A stretch of 64,000 bases of DNA, from positions 3,410,001-3,474,000 of the forward strand of contig OY764868.1 of assembly GCA_963668545.1 (NCBI GenBank). Reading direction: 5' to 3'. The notes below the pieces were generated by a model. The model worked only from the letters and a program-made list of their open reading frames with translations, was not told the origin of the DNA and made no database searches. The stretch comes from G963662265 sp963668545 (GTDB lineage: Bacteria > Spirochaetota > Spirochaetia > CADAEX01). Within the stretch, counting starts at the first letter, position 1. The number at the start of each line of letters is the position of its first letter. The translations under genes were made by a program, and so were the position numbers. This document shows, piece by piece, positions 18,217 to 25,931 of this stretch.

Positions 18217-18748
18217 ATTTACCTTTTGTTTTCCCTTTGAATGAAAAACTTCTTTCAGGGGATGATGTATAGAAACCAAGGCCCTCAATAACAGAGCCGT
18301 CTTCTTTCCCTATCCTTACAGCAGTATTTTCTCCTCCCGCGAGGGACTGCTGCCTGTTGTCCCAGAAAAGATATTCCCCTTCTATAAAAAAACCCTGCTC
18401 AACAGCATTCAGGATAACTTTTTTTCGGAATTCAATATTGTCATTATCGTTAAAATACTCGGCTTCAACACATGCTCCTTCAGTAGCTGTTTCTCCGGTC
18501 CTGCTGTACTCTACAAAATACAGATCTGTAAATACTGTTGATTTTCTTTTATTGAATGTTTCAGCTCTGTCAGCCTCAAGAATATAGGAGGTTTTACCCT
18601 CCCTGACAACAACTTCCCTGAAATTAACGACTATTGAATTCGGTGTTTCCTCTGAAAGCTCTTCATCAAAAACAGATTCCTCATAATCATGGGAACATGA
18701 CATGAGGAATATTATAAAAAGAACAGAAAAAATACTATTTTTTACCAT
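18200..18748 (-). CDS. lptC: LptC-like LPS export protein, apparently a lipoprotein
   Basis: A 182-residue protein placed as LptC, the periplasmic link between LptB2FG and LptA. It has OstA/LptC-type beta repeats (for example YILEADRAETFNKRKSTVF and GEYLFWDNRQQSLAG). The N-terminus (SIFSVLFIIFLMSCS) ends in a lipobox-like LMSC, so it may be anchored by lipid rather than by the single membrane helix of proteobacterial LptC. It overlaps the end of pyrG by 14 bases and lptA by 17, which implies tight co-expression. Sequence conservation in this family is low. Confidence 0.8.
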   Translation of the reverse strand: MVKNSIFSVLFIIFLMSCSHDYEESVFDEELSEETPNSIVVNFREVVVREGKTSYILEADRAETFNKRKSTVFTDLYFVEYSRTGETATEGACVEAEYFNDNDNIEFRKKVILNAVEQGFFIEGEYLFWDNRQQSLAGGENTAVRIGKEDGSVIEGLGFYTSSPERSFSFKGKTKGKYVSSD

Positions 18749-20354
18749 ACTCCCTGCTGGCTTTTATAAATTCAACAAACAGGGGATGGGGAGAAAAAGG
18801 TTTTGATTTAAATTCAGGGTGATACTGGACCCCGATTCCCCAGGGATGACTGCTCCATTCCACAGACTCGACAAGAGTCCCTTCAGGAGTGAATCCGCTC
18901 AGGACAAGACCAGCCTCCTTGAACTGCTCCCTGTATTTATTGGAGAATTCATATCTGTGCCTGTGGCGTTCCAGAATAATATCCTCGCCATATGCCTTTC
19001 TGATTGCGGTATCCGGCTGAAGATATGTTTTGCTGTCTCCAAGTCTCATTGTGCCGCCGTATGATTTAATATCAACCTGCTCTTCGAGAAGACTTATAAC
19101 CGGATATTCCGCTTCAGGAGAAAATTCAGTGCTGTTTGCATTTTTATATTTCAGAACATTTCTGGCATATTCAATAACCATGATCTGCATCCCCAGACAT
19201 ATTCCGAAATAGGGAATACTGTTTTTTCTGGCATATTCAGCAGCAATAACCATTCCGTCAACACCTCTCTGACCGAAGCCTCCCGGAACAAGGATTCCCT
19301 TTATTCCCTTGAAAATACTATCTATAGCTGACTTGTCATCAGAAATCTTTTCCAGGTCTTCGGAGTCAATTTTCACAATATCGACTTTTACCTTGTTTGC
19401 AATTCCTCCGTGAAACAGTGCTTCCATAATGGATTTATAGGTGTCATTAAGATGAATATACTTGCCTACAAGTGCAATTCTGACTGTTTCCTCTGCATTC
19501 TTGAAAGTATCAACAACGTTTTCCCACGGGGTGAGATCTGCCTTGCCGGCTTCAATTCCAAGTTTCTGTATAGCTATCGCATCAAGGTTCTGTTTGTGGT
19601 ATACAAGGGGAATTTCATATATTGTTGTATCAACATCACATGCGGAAATAACAGCATCGTCATCAACATTTGTAAAAAGAGCAATCTTGCTCCTCATTGA
19701 TTTATCCATTTCCACAGGGACCCGGCAGAGAAGAATATCAGGCTGAATTCCTATTTCCCTCAATGCTTTTACAGAATGCTGTGTCGGCTTGGTCTTGAGC
19801 TCTCCTCCTATAACCTCGGGAATAAGTGTCAGATGTACATATATTACATTATTTCTTCCTATATCATGCCTGAACTGTCTTGCAGCTTCAAGAAAAGGGA
19901 TTGATTCAATATCACCAACTGTTCCCCCGATTTCTATTATTGTAACATCAACATCCGGTTTGCTGCCGATAGAGACAATTCTGTTTTTTATTTCATCAGT
20001 TATATGGGGAATTACCTGAACAGTCCTTCCAAGATATCTACCTTCCCGTTCTTTCTGAATAACTGACTGATATACCTGTCCTGTTGTTATTGAATTGGCC
20101 TGGCTTAAGGGAGAAGATGTAAATCGTTCATAATTACCAAGATCAAGGTCTGTTTCAGCTCCATCTTCTGTAACATATACCTCTCCATGCTGATATGGAC
20201 TCATTGTACCCGGATCCACATTTATATATGGATCAGATTTTATCATCCTTACACTTAATCCTCTTCTCTCAAGAAGACTGCCCAGAGATGCTGCAGCAAT
20301 ACCTTTTCCAAGGCTTGAACAGACACCCCCTGTAACAAAAATATACTTATTCAT
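18735..20354 (-). CDS. pyrG: CTP synthase
   Basis: Converts UTP to CTP with ATP and glutamine. At 539 residues it has the family length. The N-terminal synthetase domain begins with FVTGGVCSSLGKGI (P-loop), and the C-terminal class I glutamine amidotransferase domain has the catalytic Cys in GICLGMQI and the His-Glu pair in YHPEF. There is no Shine-Dalgarno sequence. A good promoter (TTGACA, 17 bases, AATAAT) ends seven bases before the ATG, so the mRNA is probably leaderless. It heads the minus-strand block leading into lptC. Confidence 0.97.
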   Translation of the reverse strand: MNKYIFVTGGVCSSLGKGIAAASLGSLLERRGLSVRMIKSDPYINVDPGTMSPYQHGEVYVTEDGAETDLDLGNYERFTSSPLSQANSITTGQVYQSVIQKEREGRYLGRTVQVIPHITDEIKNRIVSIGSKPDVDVTIIEIGGTVGDIESIPFLEAARQFRHDIGRNNVIYVHLTLIPEVIGGELKTKPTQHSVKALREIGIQPDILLCRVPVEMDKSMRSKIALFTNVDDDAVISACDVDTTIYEIPLVYHKQNLDAIAIQKLGIEAGKADLTPWENVVDTFKNAEETVRIALVGKYIHLNDTYKSIMEALFHGGIANKVKVDIVKIDSEDLEKISDDKSAIDSIFKGIKGILVPGGFGQRGVDGMVIAAEYARKNSIPYFGICLGMQIMVIEYARNVLKYKNANSTEFSPEAEYPVISLLEEQVDIKSYGGTMRLGDSKTYLQPDTAIRKAYGEDIILERHRHRYEFSNKYREQFKEAGLVLSGFTPEGTLVESVEWSSHPWGIGVQYHPEFKSKPFSPHPLFVEFIKASREYGKK

Positions 20355-20361
20355 AAGTTGA

Positions 20362-20390
20362 ATTATTTTATACCGCTAAAATATTGTCAA
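20362..20390 (-). promoter_or_regulatory. Promoter of pyrG placing the transcript start at the ATG
   Basis: On the minus strand TTGACA (20390-20385) and AATAAT (20367-20362) have a 17-base spacer. Only seven bases separate the -10 box from the pyrG ATG at 20354, so a normal start distance falls on the start codon itself. Confidence 0.65.
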
Positions 20391-20474
20391 TCAGTATCAT
20401 TGCAATTATATGATAAAAAAGAAATTGACTTTTAATATTAAAGTTATAATACTTAAGTGTAACGAAGGAATATA

Positions 20475-21293
20475 ATGTTTTTTACACTCAACGACAATGA
20501 TTTTAACAAGATAAAAAATCTCATATATGATAAAAGCGGAATTCATTTTTCGGAAAACAACAGGTCTATTCTTGAGAGCAGGCTCTATGAACGGCTGAAA
20601 TCAACCGGAACTGAAACTGTTTCTGACTATTACAACCAGATAACAAAACAGGAAGAGGAGATGAAAATACTCCTCGATTCTGTTACAACAAATCTTACCC
20701 GTTTCTTCAGAAACAAGGCCCATATGCAGGCATTTGAATACTATATTATTCCCGAACTTGTTGAATACAAGAGAAAAACCGGAAATAAAACAGTAACATT
20801 CTGGAGTGCTGGGTGCTCTACAGGGGAAGAGGCATACACTATTGCAATAATGTTCAGCGAATTTCTTCCTCCGGATATTGACTGGAGAATAACTGCATCT
20901 GATTTAAGCCTTAAATCGCTGATGACAGCAAAAACCGGGTTTTATCCCGAAACAAGAATGGCAGGAGTCCCTGAAAAATACCTTTCCAGATATTTTGAAA
21001 AAACATCTGACGGCTATCAGGTTATTGACAGTATAAAAAGTAAAATAAAGTTTGACTATCACAACCTGAAGTTTGACAGCGGTCTGTCAAACCTGGATAT
21101 CATTTTCTGCAGAAATGTGCTTATATACTTTGACGAAGCCGCCCAGAAAAATGTTATAGACAGATTCTGGAACTCATTGAATAAACATTCATATCTGGTA
21201 ATAGGACATTCTGAATCACTTTTCGGAATGGAGACAGAATTTAAATTCAAAAAAACCGACTGGGCAACCTTTTATACAAAAATTTTAGACTGA
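20475..21293 (+). CDS. cheR: Chemotaxis protein methyltransferase CheR
   Basis: Methylates glutamates on chemoreceptors using S-adenosylmethionine, for adaptation. At 272 residues it has the family length. Features: the N-terminal helical domain, the AdoMet site FWSAGCSTGEEAYTIAI, and the conserved late motif DIIFCRNVLIYFD. It starts with AAGGA upstream and is followed by cheB 22 bases later. A TATAAT at 20445-20450 with TTGACT at 20425-20430 lies before it, but the 14-base spacing is short. Candidate substrates in the window are the two chemoreceptors. Confidence 0.96.
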   Translation: MFFTLNDNDFNKIKNLIYDKSGIHFSENNRSILESRLYERLKSTGTETVSDYYNQITKQEEEMKILLDSVTTNLTRFFRNKAHMQAFEYYIIPELVEYKRKTGNKTVTFWSAGCSTGEEAYTIAIMFSEFLPPDIDWRITASDLSLKSLMTAKTGFYPETRMAGVPEKYLSRYFEKTSDGYQVIDSIKSKIKFDYHNLKFDSGLSNLDIIFCRNVLIYFDEAAQKNVIDRFWNSLNKHSYLVIGHSESLFGMETEFKFKKTDWATFYTKILD

Positions 21294-21315
21294 TCTTTAT
21301 TTAAGGAAACAGGAA

Positions 21316-22413
21316 GTGGAAAACGAAAAAATTAAAGTTCTTGTTGTAGATGATTCAGCCCTGATGAGAGCATTAATCAGCAAGATAATAGAAAGACAGG
21401 ATGACATGACTGTAGTTGGCAAAGCCATGAACGGAGTATTTGCTCTGCAGAAAATACCATCACTGAATCCCGATATAATAATACTTGACCTTGAAATGCC
21501 TGAAATGAACGGTATTGATTTTCTAAAGGAAAAAACAAGGAAAGGGATAAATATTCCTGTTATAATAGTATCTTCAATAGCCAAAAAAGGGGCCAAGGTT
21601 ACTTTTGAAGCTATCTCTGCAGGAGCCTCGGATTTTATAACAAAACCTGACGGACAGAAAGCAGATATCAGTTATGTATCTGACCAGCTCTGTTCAATGA
21701 TAAGGGGATATGTATTAAAAAAAGAAGCGGCAAAGCTGAAATCATCTGAACATGGCCCGGAAGCTCTTCCCGCAGCCCGGAAACAGTTTCCTGAAGAAAA
21801 GCAGATTAAAACAGGAAAGAAAAGAGAAGGTAAAATTGAAATTGTCGCAATCGGGATTTCAACAGGAGGACCGAACGCACTGAGATACTTCTTCTCAAAG
21901 CTTGACAGCAGTTTTAAAACACCCATAGTAATTGTCCAGCATATGCCTGAAGGGTTTACCGGAGAGTTTGCGAAAAGCCTTAACAAGCTGACACATATGG
22001 AAGTGAAAGAGGCGGAAGAAGGTGATCTGATAAAAGAGGGGAGAGTCCTGATAGCACCGGGGAACAGTCATGTTATAGTTGAAAAAAAGAGACTCGGAGC
22101 AGTTGTAATTCTGGATAAAAGCGGAAATGTGAACGGACACACACCATCGGCAGGAGTTTTGTTCAACTCTGTTGCAGAGCAGTACGGGCAGGCAGCCCTT
22201 GCTGTTATAATGACTGGTATGGGAAAAGACGGAGCAGTTGAAATAGGAAAAATAAGGGATGCCGGAGGTATTACAATTGCCCAGGACATGGAATCTTCAG
22301 TTGTTTTCGGTATGCCGAAAGTAGCTATTGAAAATAACAATATTGACAAAGTCGTATCTCTTGAAGAAATGGCGGAGACAGTCAACAGAATAATAAATCA
22401 GAATAACAGCTAA
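21316..22413 (+). CDS. cheB: Chemotaxis response regulator protein-glutamate methylesterase CheB
   Basis: Removes methyl groups from, and deamidates, chemoreceptors once phosphorylated by CheA. At 365 residues it has an N-terminal receiver with the phospho-acceptor Asp in IIILDLEMPEMNG, a linker at about 135-175, and a C-terminal methylesterase. The catalytic triad is visible: Ser in GISTGGP, His in QHMPEGF and Asp in TGMGKDGA. It starts with GTG at 21316 behind AGGAA. It is paired with cheR; CheA, CheW and CheY are not in the window. Confidence 0.96.
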   Translation: MENEKIKVLVVDDSALMRALISKIIERQDDMTVVGKAMNGVFALQKIPSLNPDIIILDLEMPEMNGIDFLKEKTRKGINIPVIIVSSIAKKGAKVTFEAISAGASDFITKPDGQKADISYVSDQLCSMIRGYVLKKEAAKLKSSEHGPEALPAARKQFPEEKQIKTGKKREGKIEIVAIGISTGGPNALRYFFSKLDSSFKTPIVIVQHMPEGFTGEFAKSLNKLTHMEVKEAEEGDLIKEGRVLIAPGNSHVIVEKKRLGAVVILDKSGNVNGHTPSAGVLFNSVAEQYGQAALAVIMTGMGKDGAVEIGKIRDAGGITIAQDMESSVVFGMPKVAIENNNIDKVVSLEEMAETVNRIINQNNS

Positions 22414-22423
22414 GGAAATCATA

Positions 22424-23200
22424 ATGGGATGGTATGGAAAACTAATCGGGGGAGCTATCGGCTTTACTTTTCTTGGAGGCCCCTTCGGGGCAATTCTGGG
22501 CGCTGCAATAGGCCACAGCTTCGATAAAAGATCAGAAGGGCAGGGGGGATACAGCCAGTCAGAAAGAGCATCCGCCGGAGGCAGCTTTACCGCAACAGAC
22601 CAGGCACAGATGACATTTTTTGTAGCAACCTTTTCAATGCTTGGAAAACTTGCCAAGGCTGACGGGCATGTAACACAGGAAGAAATTAATACAATAGACA
22701 GATTCATGACATCCACACTGAGACTGGGATATCAGGAAAAGCAGTTTGCAATGAGAATAGTAAACACTGCTGCAGGCTCTTCAGAATCATTTGAAAAATT
22801 TGCACACCAGTTTTATTCATCTTTCAGGAGTCAGCCCCAGCTTATAAATACAATGATGGACATACTTCTCCAGGTTTCAATTGCCGACAAGGTATTAAGC
22901 CCTGAAGAAGAGAAACTTATAAACCAGGCAGCTTCTATTTTCAACATCAGCAGTACAGCCCTGGATAATATGAAAGCGCGCTATTTCAGCAGCACGGAAA
23001 AATACTATTCAGTACTGGGATGCAGACGGAGCGATACTGTTGAGACAATAAAAAGTACCTATAAAAAACTTGTAAAGGAATATCACCCGGATATAATCGC
23101 ATCAAAAGGTCTTCCTGAAGAATTTACAAAATTTGCTTCTGAAAAATTCAGGGAAATAAATGCAGCATATGAAAAAATCAGGGAGGAAAGAAATTTCTGA
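22424..23200 (+). CDS. djlA: DjlA-like TerB/J-domain co-chaperone
   Basis: A membrane-linked co-chaperone of 258 residues. It has a glycine-rich hydrophobic N-terminus (LIGGAIGFTFLGGPFGAILG), a central TerB-like helical domain (MLGKLAKADGHVTQEEI) and a C-terminal J domain with the HPD motif in KEYHPDII. This order matches DjlA, which stimulates DnaK at the inner membrane. The J domain is complete for its key tripeptide. AAGGA precedes the start, ten bases behind cheB, so it may share the chemotaxis transcript. Its end overlaps the start of pth. Confidence 0.88.
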   Translation: MGWYGKLIGGAIGFTFLGGPFGAILGAAIGHSFDKRSEGQGGYSQSERASAGGSFTATDQAQMTFFVATFSMLGKLAKADGHVTQEEINTIDRFMTSTLRLGYQEKQFAMRIVNTAAGSSESFEKFAHQFYSSFRSQPQLINTMMDILLQVSIADKVLSPEEEKLINQAASIFNISSTALDNMKARYFSSTEKYYSVLGCRRSDTVETIKSTYKKLVKEYHPDIIASKGLPEEFTKFASEKFREINAAYEKIREERNF

Positions 23201-23768
23201 AATCAGGCTGGCTGTTTTTCCCGGAAATCCCGGAAACAGATATACAATGACAAGGCATAACATTTCATGGCTTCTTCTTGATACTGTATCGCAGTTCAAA
23301 AACCCGGTCTGGCAGAAAAAATTCAAGGGAATCTTTTCAAAAGAGGTTCTGCCGGGCGGATGTATTTCCCTCAAACCGGAAACCTTCATGAACCTGACAG
23401 GTGAATCAGTACGCGCCGCTGCTGATTTCTTCAAACTGAACCCGGAAAACATAATAGTCTGCCATGATGATATTGAACTTGATTTCGGAGAAGCCTCATT
23501 CAAGAAGGGGGGGGGAACAGCCGGGCATAACGGCCTGAGGTCTGTTAAACAGCATCTTGGATCAGACAGTTTCTACCGCCTGCGTCTGGGCATATCAAGG
23601 CCGTCAAAGGGGGGAGTTGATTCCCATGTTCTGGGAAGGTTTACAAAAGATGAAGAAGCAGTTCTTTCTCTTTTTCTTGAAAAGGCTGCAGAACTTCTTT
23701 CTGATTTCATTAAAGGGAACCCTGAACAGATGCTGAATCAGAAAAAACAGAAACTGATCAATTATTGA
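23169..23768 (+). CDS. pth: Peptidyl-tRNA hydrolase
   Basis: Releases peptides from tRNAs dropped by stalled ribosomes. From this start it has 199 residues. Active-site segments are present: Asn and His in FPGNPGNRYTMTRHN, the KPETFMNLTGE segment, the catalytic Asp in CHDDIEL, and GGGTAGHNGLRS. The first segment differs slightly from the common GLGNPG (here FPGNPG). The start lies inside the 3' end of the J-domain gene, an overlap of 32 bases. An ATG nine bases earlier is also possible, and neither has a strong ribosome binding site. Confidence 0.95.
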   Translation: MKKSGRKEISEIRLAVFPGNPGNRYTMTRHNISWLLLDTVSQFKNPVWQKKFKGIFSKEVLPGGCISLKPETFMNLTGESVRAAADFFKLNPENIIVCHDDIELDFGEASFKKGGGTAGHNGLRSVKQHLGSDSFYRLRLGISRPSKGGVDSHVLGRFTKDEEAVLSLFLEKAAELLSDFIKGNPEQMLNQKKQKLINY

Positions 23769-23810
23769 TAAAAGTCCTTAAAATTCCAACATTCCTGAAT
23801 ACATCTTTAA

Positions 23811-24974
23811 CTATACTTTCCTTACAATAAACAGCACAGCAAGAAGAAGCGGTATTGCAGCAGCCCCTACCCAGAAAAGACCGGCTCCTGAATACACAGC
23901 AAAACCAATTAGAGGTCCGGCGGCAGTTCCGCAGTCATTGAATGTTGTAAAGCGGCTCATGAAAATCGCCTGCCTGTCTCTGGGCGCCCTGTCTCCAGCA
24001 TAGGAATATATAATAATCCCGTTTGCACATGAAATAACAAAGTGTGAAAAAATGAGAAAAAGAAGAACATACCAGATTTCAACTGTTATAAAGAAGATAA
24101 TTACAACCACTTCAGTAAGGATAAAATAAATAAGAGCTTTCTTTCGCCCTGTTCTGTCACATATCCAGCCTATTAAAGGTGCAATAAATGTAATAAAGTG
24201 CCTTGAACCGACAAGAACACCGGTGAGGGATGCAGCACCCAGGGTAACAGGAAGCGAGGGGATTATCCTGTCCACAACAATACGCCCGGTAAGGTTTGTA
24301 AGCATCTGGTCAACGAGGACTATCATAAAAACAGACAATCCCAGATATATCAGAATTTTCATATCTTTTTTACTCTCAATCCTGCTTCCGCTTTCACCGG
24401 CTTTTTTCCCGGCCGAAAGATGATCCTGCCCCTTCATGAAAAATGTTGAGATAAAAACAATTCCTCCGAACAGGACAAAAGTAAGGTTTATACCGATAAT
24501 ATCCGCCAGTATCCCCCCCATCATTGCCCCGCCTCCGGCGCCAAAACGGGTTATTGTCTGATACACAGCAAAAATACGGCTTCTGTTTTCTGAAGTGGAA
24601 ACTTTAAGGGCAGACAGATACCCCTCGATTCTGAGGAGGGAAAAGCAGGCTCCCCATAGAAGACGTGAAAAAAGAAGACCGTAAAATCCCCACGGAATTA
24701 TATAACTGAAAGTAATAACACAGGCAAGAAGGGCCGCGAAAATCAGGGGACGGAGAGATGGATCATTATTGACAACCCGTCCGGCAATTTCGTTTGTTAT
24801 AATACGGATGATTCTGTTTGCAGACAGAAGGATACCGATCTGCCAGATTCTGATATTAAAGAATTCGGGAGATGATGGAAGAATTGCATATATCATACCG
24901 TCTCCAAGGAGAGAGACAGATATAATAAATGCTGTCAGCCAGAATCGGGCCTCATCATTTGTAAGTTTTCTCAT
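23811..24974 (-). CDS. MFS transporter
   Basis: A major facilitator superfamily permease of 387 residues with about twelve hydrophobic segments, the usual arrangement. Typical loop motifs are RVVNNDPSLRP after helix 2 and GWICDRTGRKKAL between helices 8 and 9 (the family's DRxGRR loop). There is no substrate-specific motif that I recognise; drug or metabolite export are both possible. It stands on the minus strand behind recR with 24 bases between, so it may be carried on the dnaX-ybaB-recR transcript. It converges with pth. Confidence 0.88.
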   Translation of the reverse strand: MRKLTNDEARFWLTAFIISVSLLGDGMIYAILPSSPEFFNIRIWQIGILLSANRIIRIITNEIAGRVVNNDPSLRPLIFAALLACVITFSYIIPWGFYGLLFSRLLWGACFSLLRIEGYLSALKVSTSENRSRIFAVYQTITRFGAGGGAMMGGILADIIGINLTFVLFGGIVFISTFFMKGQDHLSAGKKAGESGSRIESKKDMKILIYLGLSVFMIVLVDQMLTNLTGRIVVDRIIPSLPVTLGAASLTGVLVGSRHFITFIAPLIGWICDRTGRKKALIYFILTEVVVIIFFITVEIWYVLLFLIFSHFVISCANGIIIYSYAGDRAPRDRQAIFMSRFTTFNDCGTAAGPLIGFAVYSGAGLFWVGAAAIPLLLAVLFIVRKV

Positions 24975-24998
24975 GGTAATTCTGATTATTCCTGTATT

Positions 24999-25586
24999 CT
25001 AAACCGGCATCCTGTACTGAAGAGACCTTGTAAGAGTGAGTTTGTCAGTATATTCAATATCACCGCCTACAGGAAGTCCGGAAGCAAGCTTGGTAATCCG
25101 GATGTTTCTCCCTTCGAGCTTCTGCCTGATATAAAGGGCGGTAGTATCCCCTTCGACAGAGGGATTTGTGGCAATAATTATCTCACTGACCTGGTTTTTA
25201 TCAATACGGCTGATCAGCCTGCCTATATTGAGATTTTCAGGACCTATGCCGTTTATCGGGGAGAGGAGCCCCATCAGGACATGATATACACCGTTATAAG
25301 CACCGGTTGATTCAATAACGCCGATATCCTGGGGCATTTCAACAATACAGATAAGGCTTTTATTTCTCCTTTCATCGGAACAGACAGGGCAGATATCATC
25401 CTCGGTATAATTCCCGCAGACAGAACAGTTCCTGATCCTGTCACGGGCCTCCCTTATTGAAGAGGAGAGAGAATCAATATAACCCCGTTCGGCTTTCAGG
25501 AGATGATATGCTATTCTTGTTGCGCTTTTTTTCCCTATGCCGGGAAGAGAAGATAAATTTTTTATCAGGATATCAAGAATTGTCAT
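24999..25586 (-). CDS. recR: Recombination protein RecR
   Basis: Works with RecO and RecF in loading RecA at gaps. At 195 residues it has the normal length. It has an N-terminal helix-hairpin-helix (SLPGIGKKSATRIAYHLL), a four-cysteine zinc finger (CSVCGNYTEDDICPVC) and a Toprim domain (ICIVEMPQDIGVIE). AGGA precedes the ATG. It follows ybaB by 15 bases in the classic dnaX-ybaB-recR order. Confidence 0.97.
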   Translation of the reverse strand: MTILDILIKNLSSLPGIGKKSATRIAYHLLKAERGYIDSLSSSIREARDRIRNCSVCGNYTEDDICPVCSDERRNKSLICIVEMPQDIGVIESTGAYNGVYHVLMGLLSPINGIGPENLNIGRLISRIDKNQVSEIIIATNPSVEGDTTALYIRQKLEGRNIRITKLASGLPVGGDIEYTDKLTLTRSLQYRMPV

Positions 25587-25601
25587 ATTATCCTGACTTA
25601 A

Positions 25602-25931
25602 TCAGCTGGAGAAACCGGGAAATCCGGGAGGAATTCCCAGTCCGCCTGTTATAGAAGTGATTTCACTGTTTATTCTTTCCTTGACATTCGCAATAGCATC
25701 ATTGAATGCAGCAAGGACAAGGTCTTCTGTCAGTTTGCTGTTCTCTGGATCTATAGCTTCGGGAGAGATCTTTATTGAAACAACCTGCATGTTTCCGTTC
25801 ATTTCTATACAGACCATATCACCGCCTGCAAAACCGGAAGCTCTTATCTGCGCAAATTTGGCCTGCATTTCAGTCATCTTGCTCTGCAGTCCCTGTACAT
25901 TTTTAAAAAGCTCTTCAGGATTAAAATTCAT
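25602..25931 (-). CDS. YbaB/EbfC family nucleoid-associated protein
   Basis: A small DNA-binding protein of 109 residues, expected to form a dimer like EbfC of Borrelia. The family pattern is visible: a helix with MQAKFAQIRASG, then GGDMVCIEMNGNMQVVSIKI and a final helix. I place the start at the second ATG, at 25931, because AGG at 25941-25943 is nine bases upstream of it but directly against the first ATG at 25940. It overlaps the end of dnaX by 11 bases. Confidence 0.93.
   Translation of the reverse strand: MNFNPEELFKNVQGLQSKMTEMQAKFAQIRASGFAGGDMVCIEMNGNMQVVSIKISPEAIDPENSKLTEDLVLAAFNDAIANVKERINSEITSITGGLGIPPGFPGFSS

Noticed and set aside
20425..20450. Full sigma-70 promoter before cheR
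   Set aside because: TTGACT and TATAAT are present but only 14 bases apart, too close for confidence.
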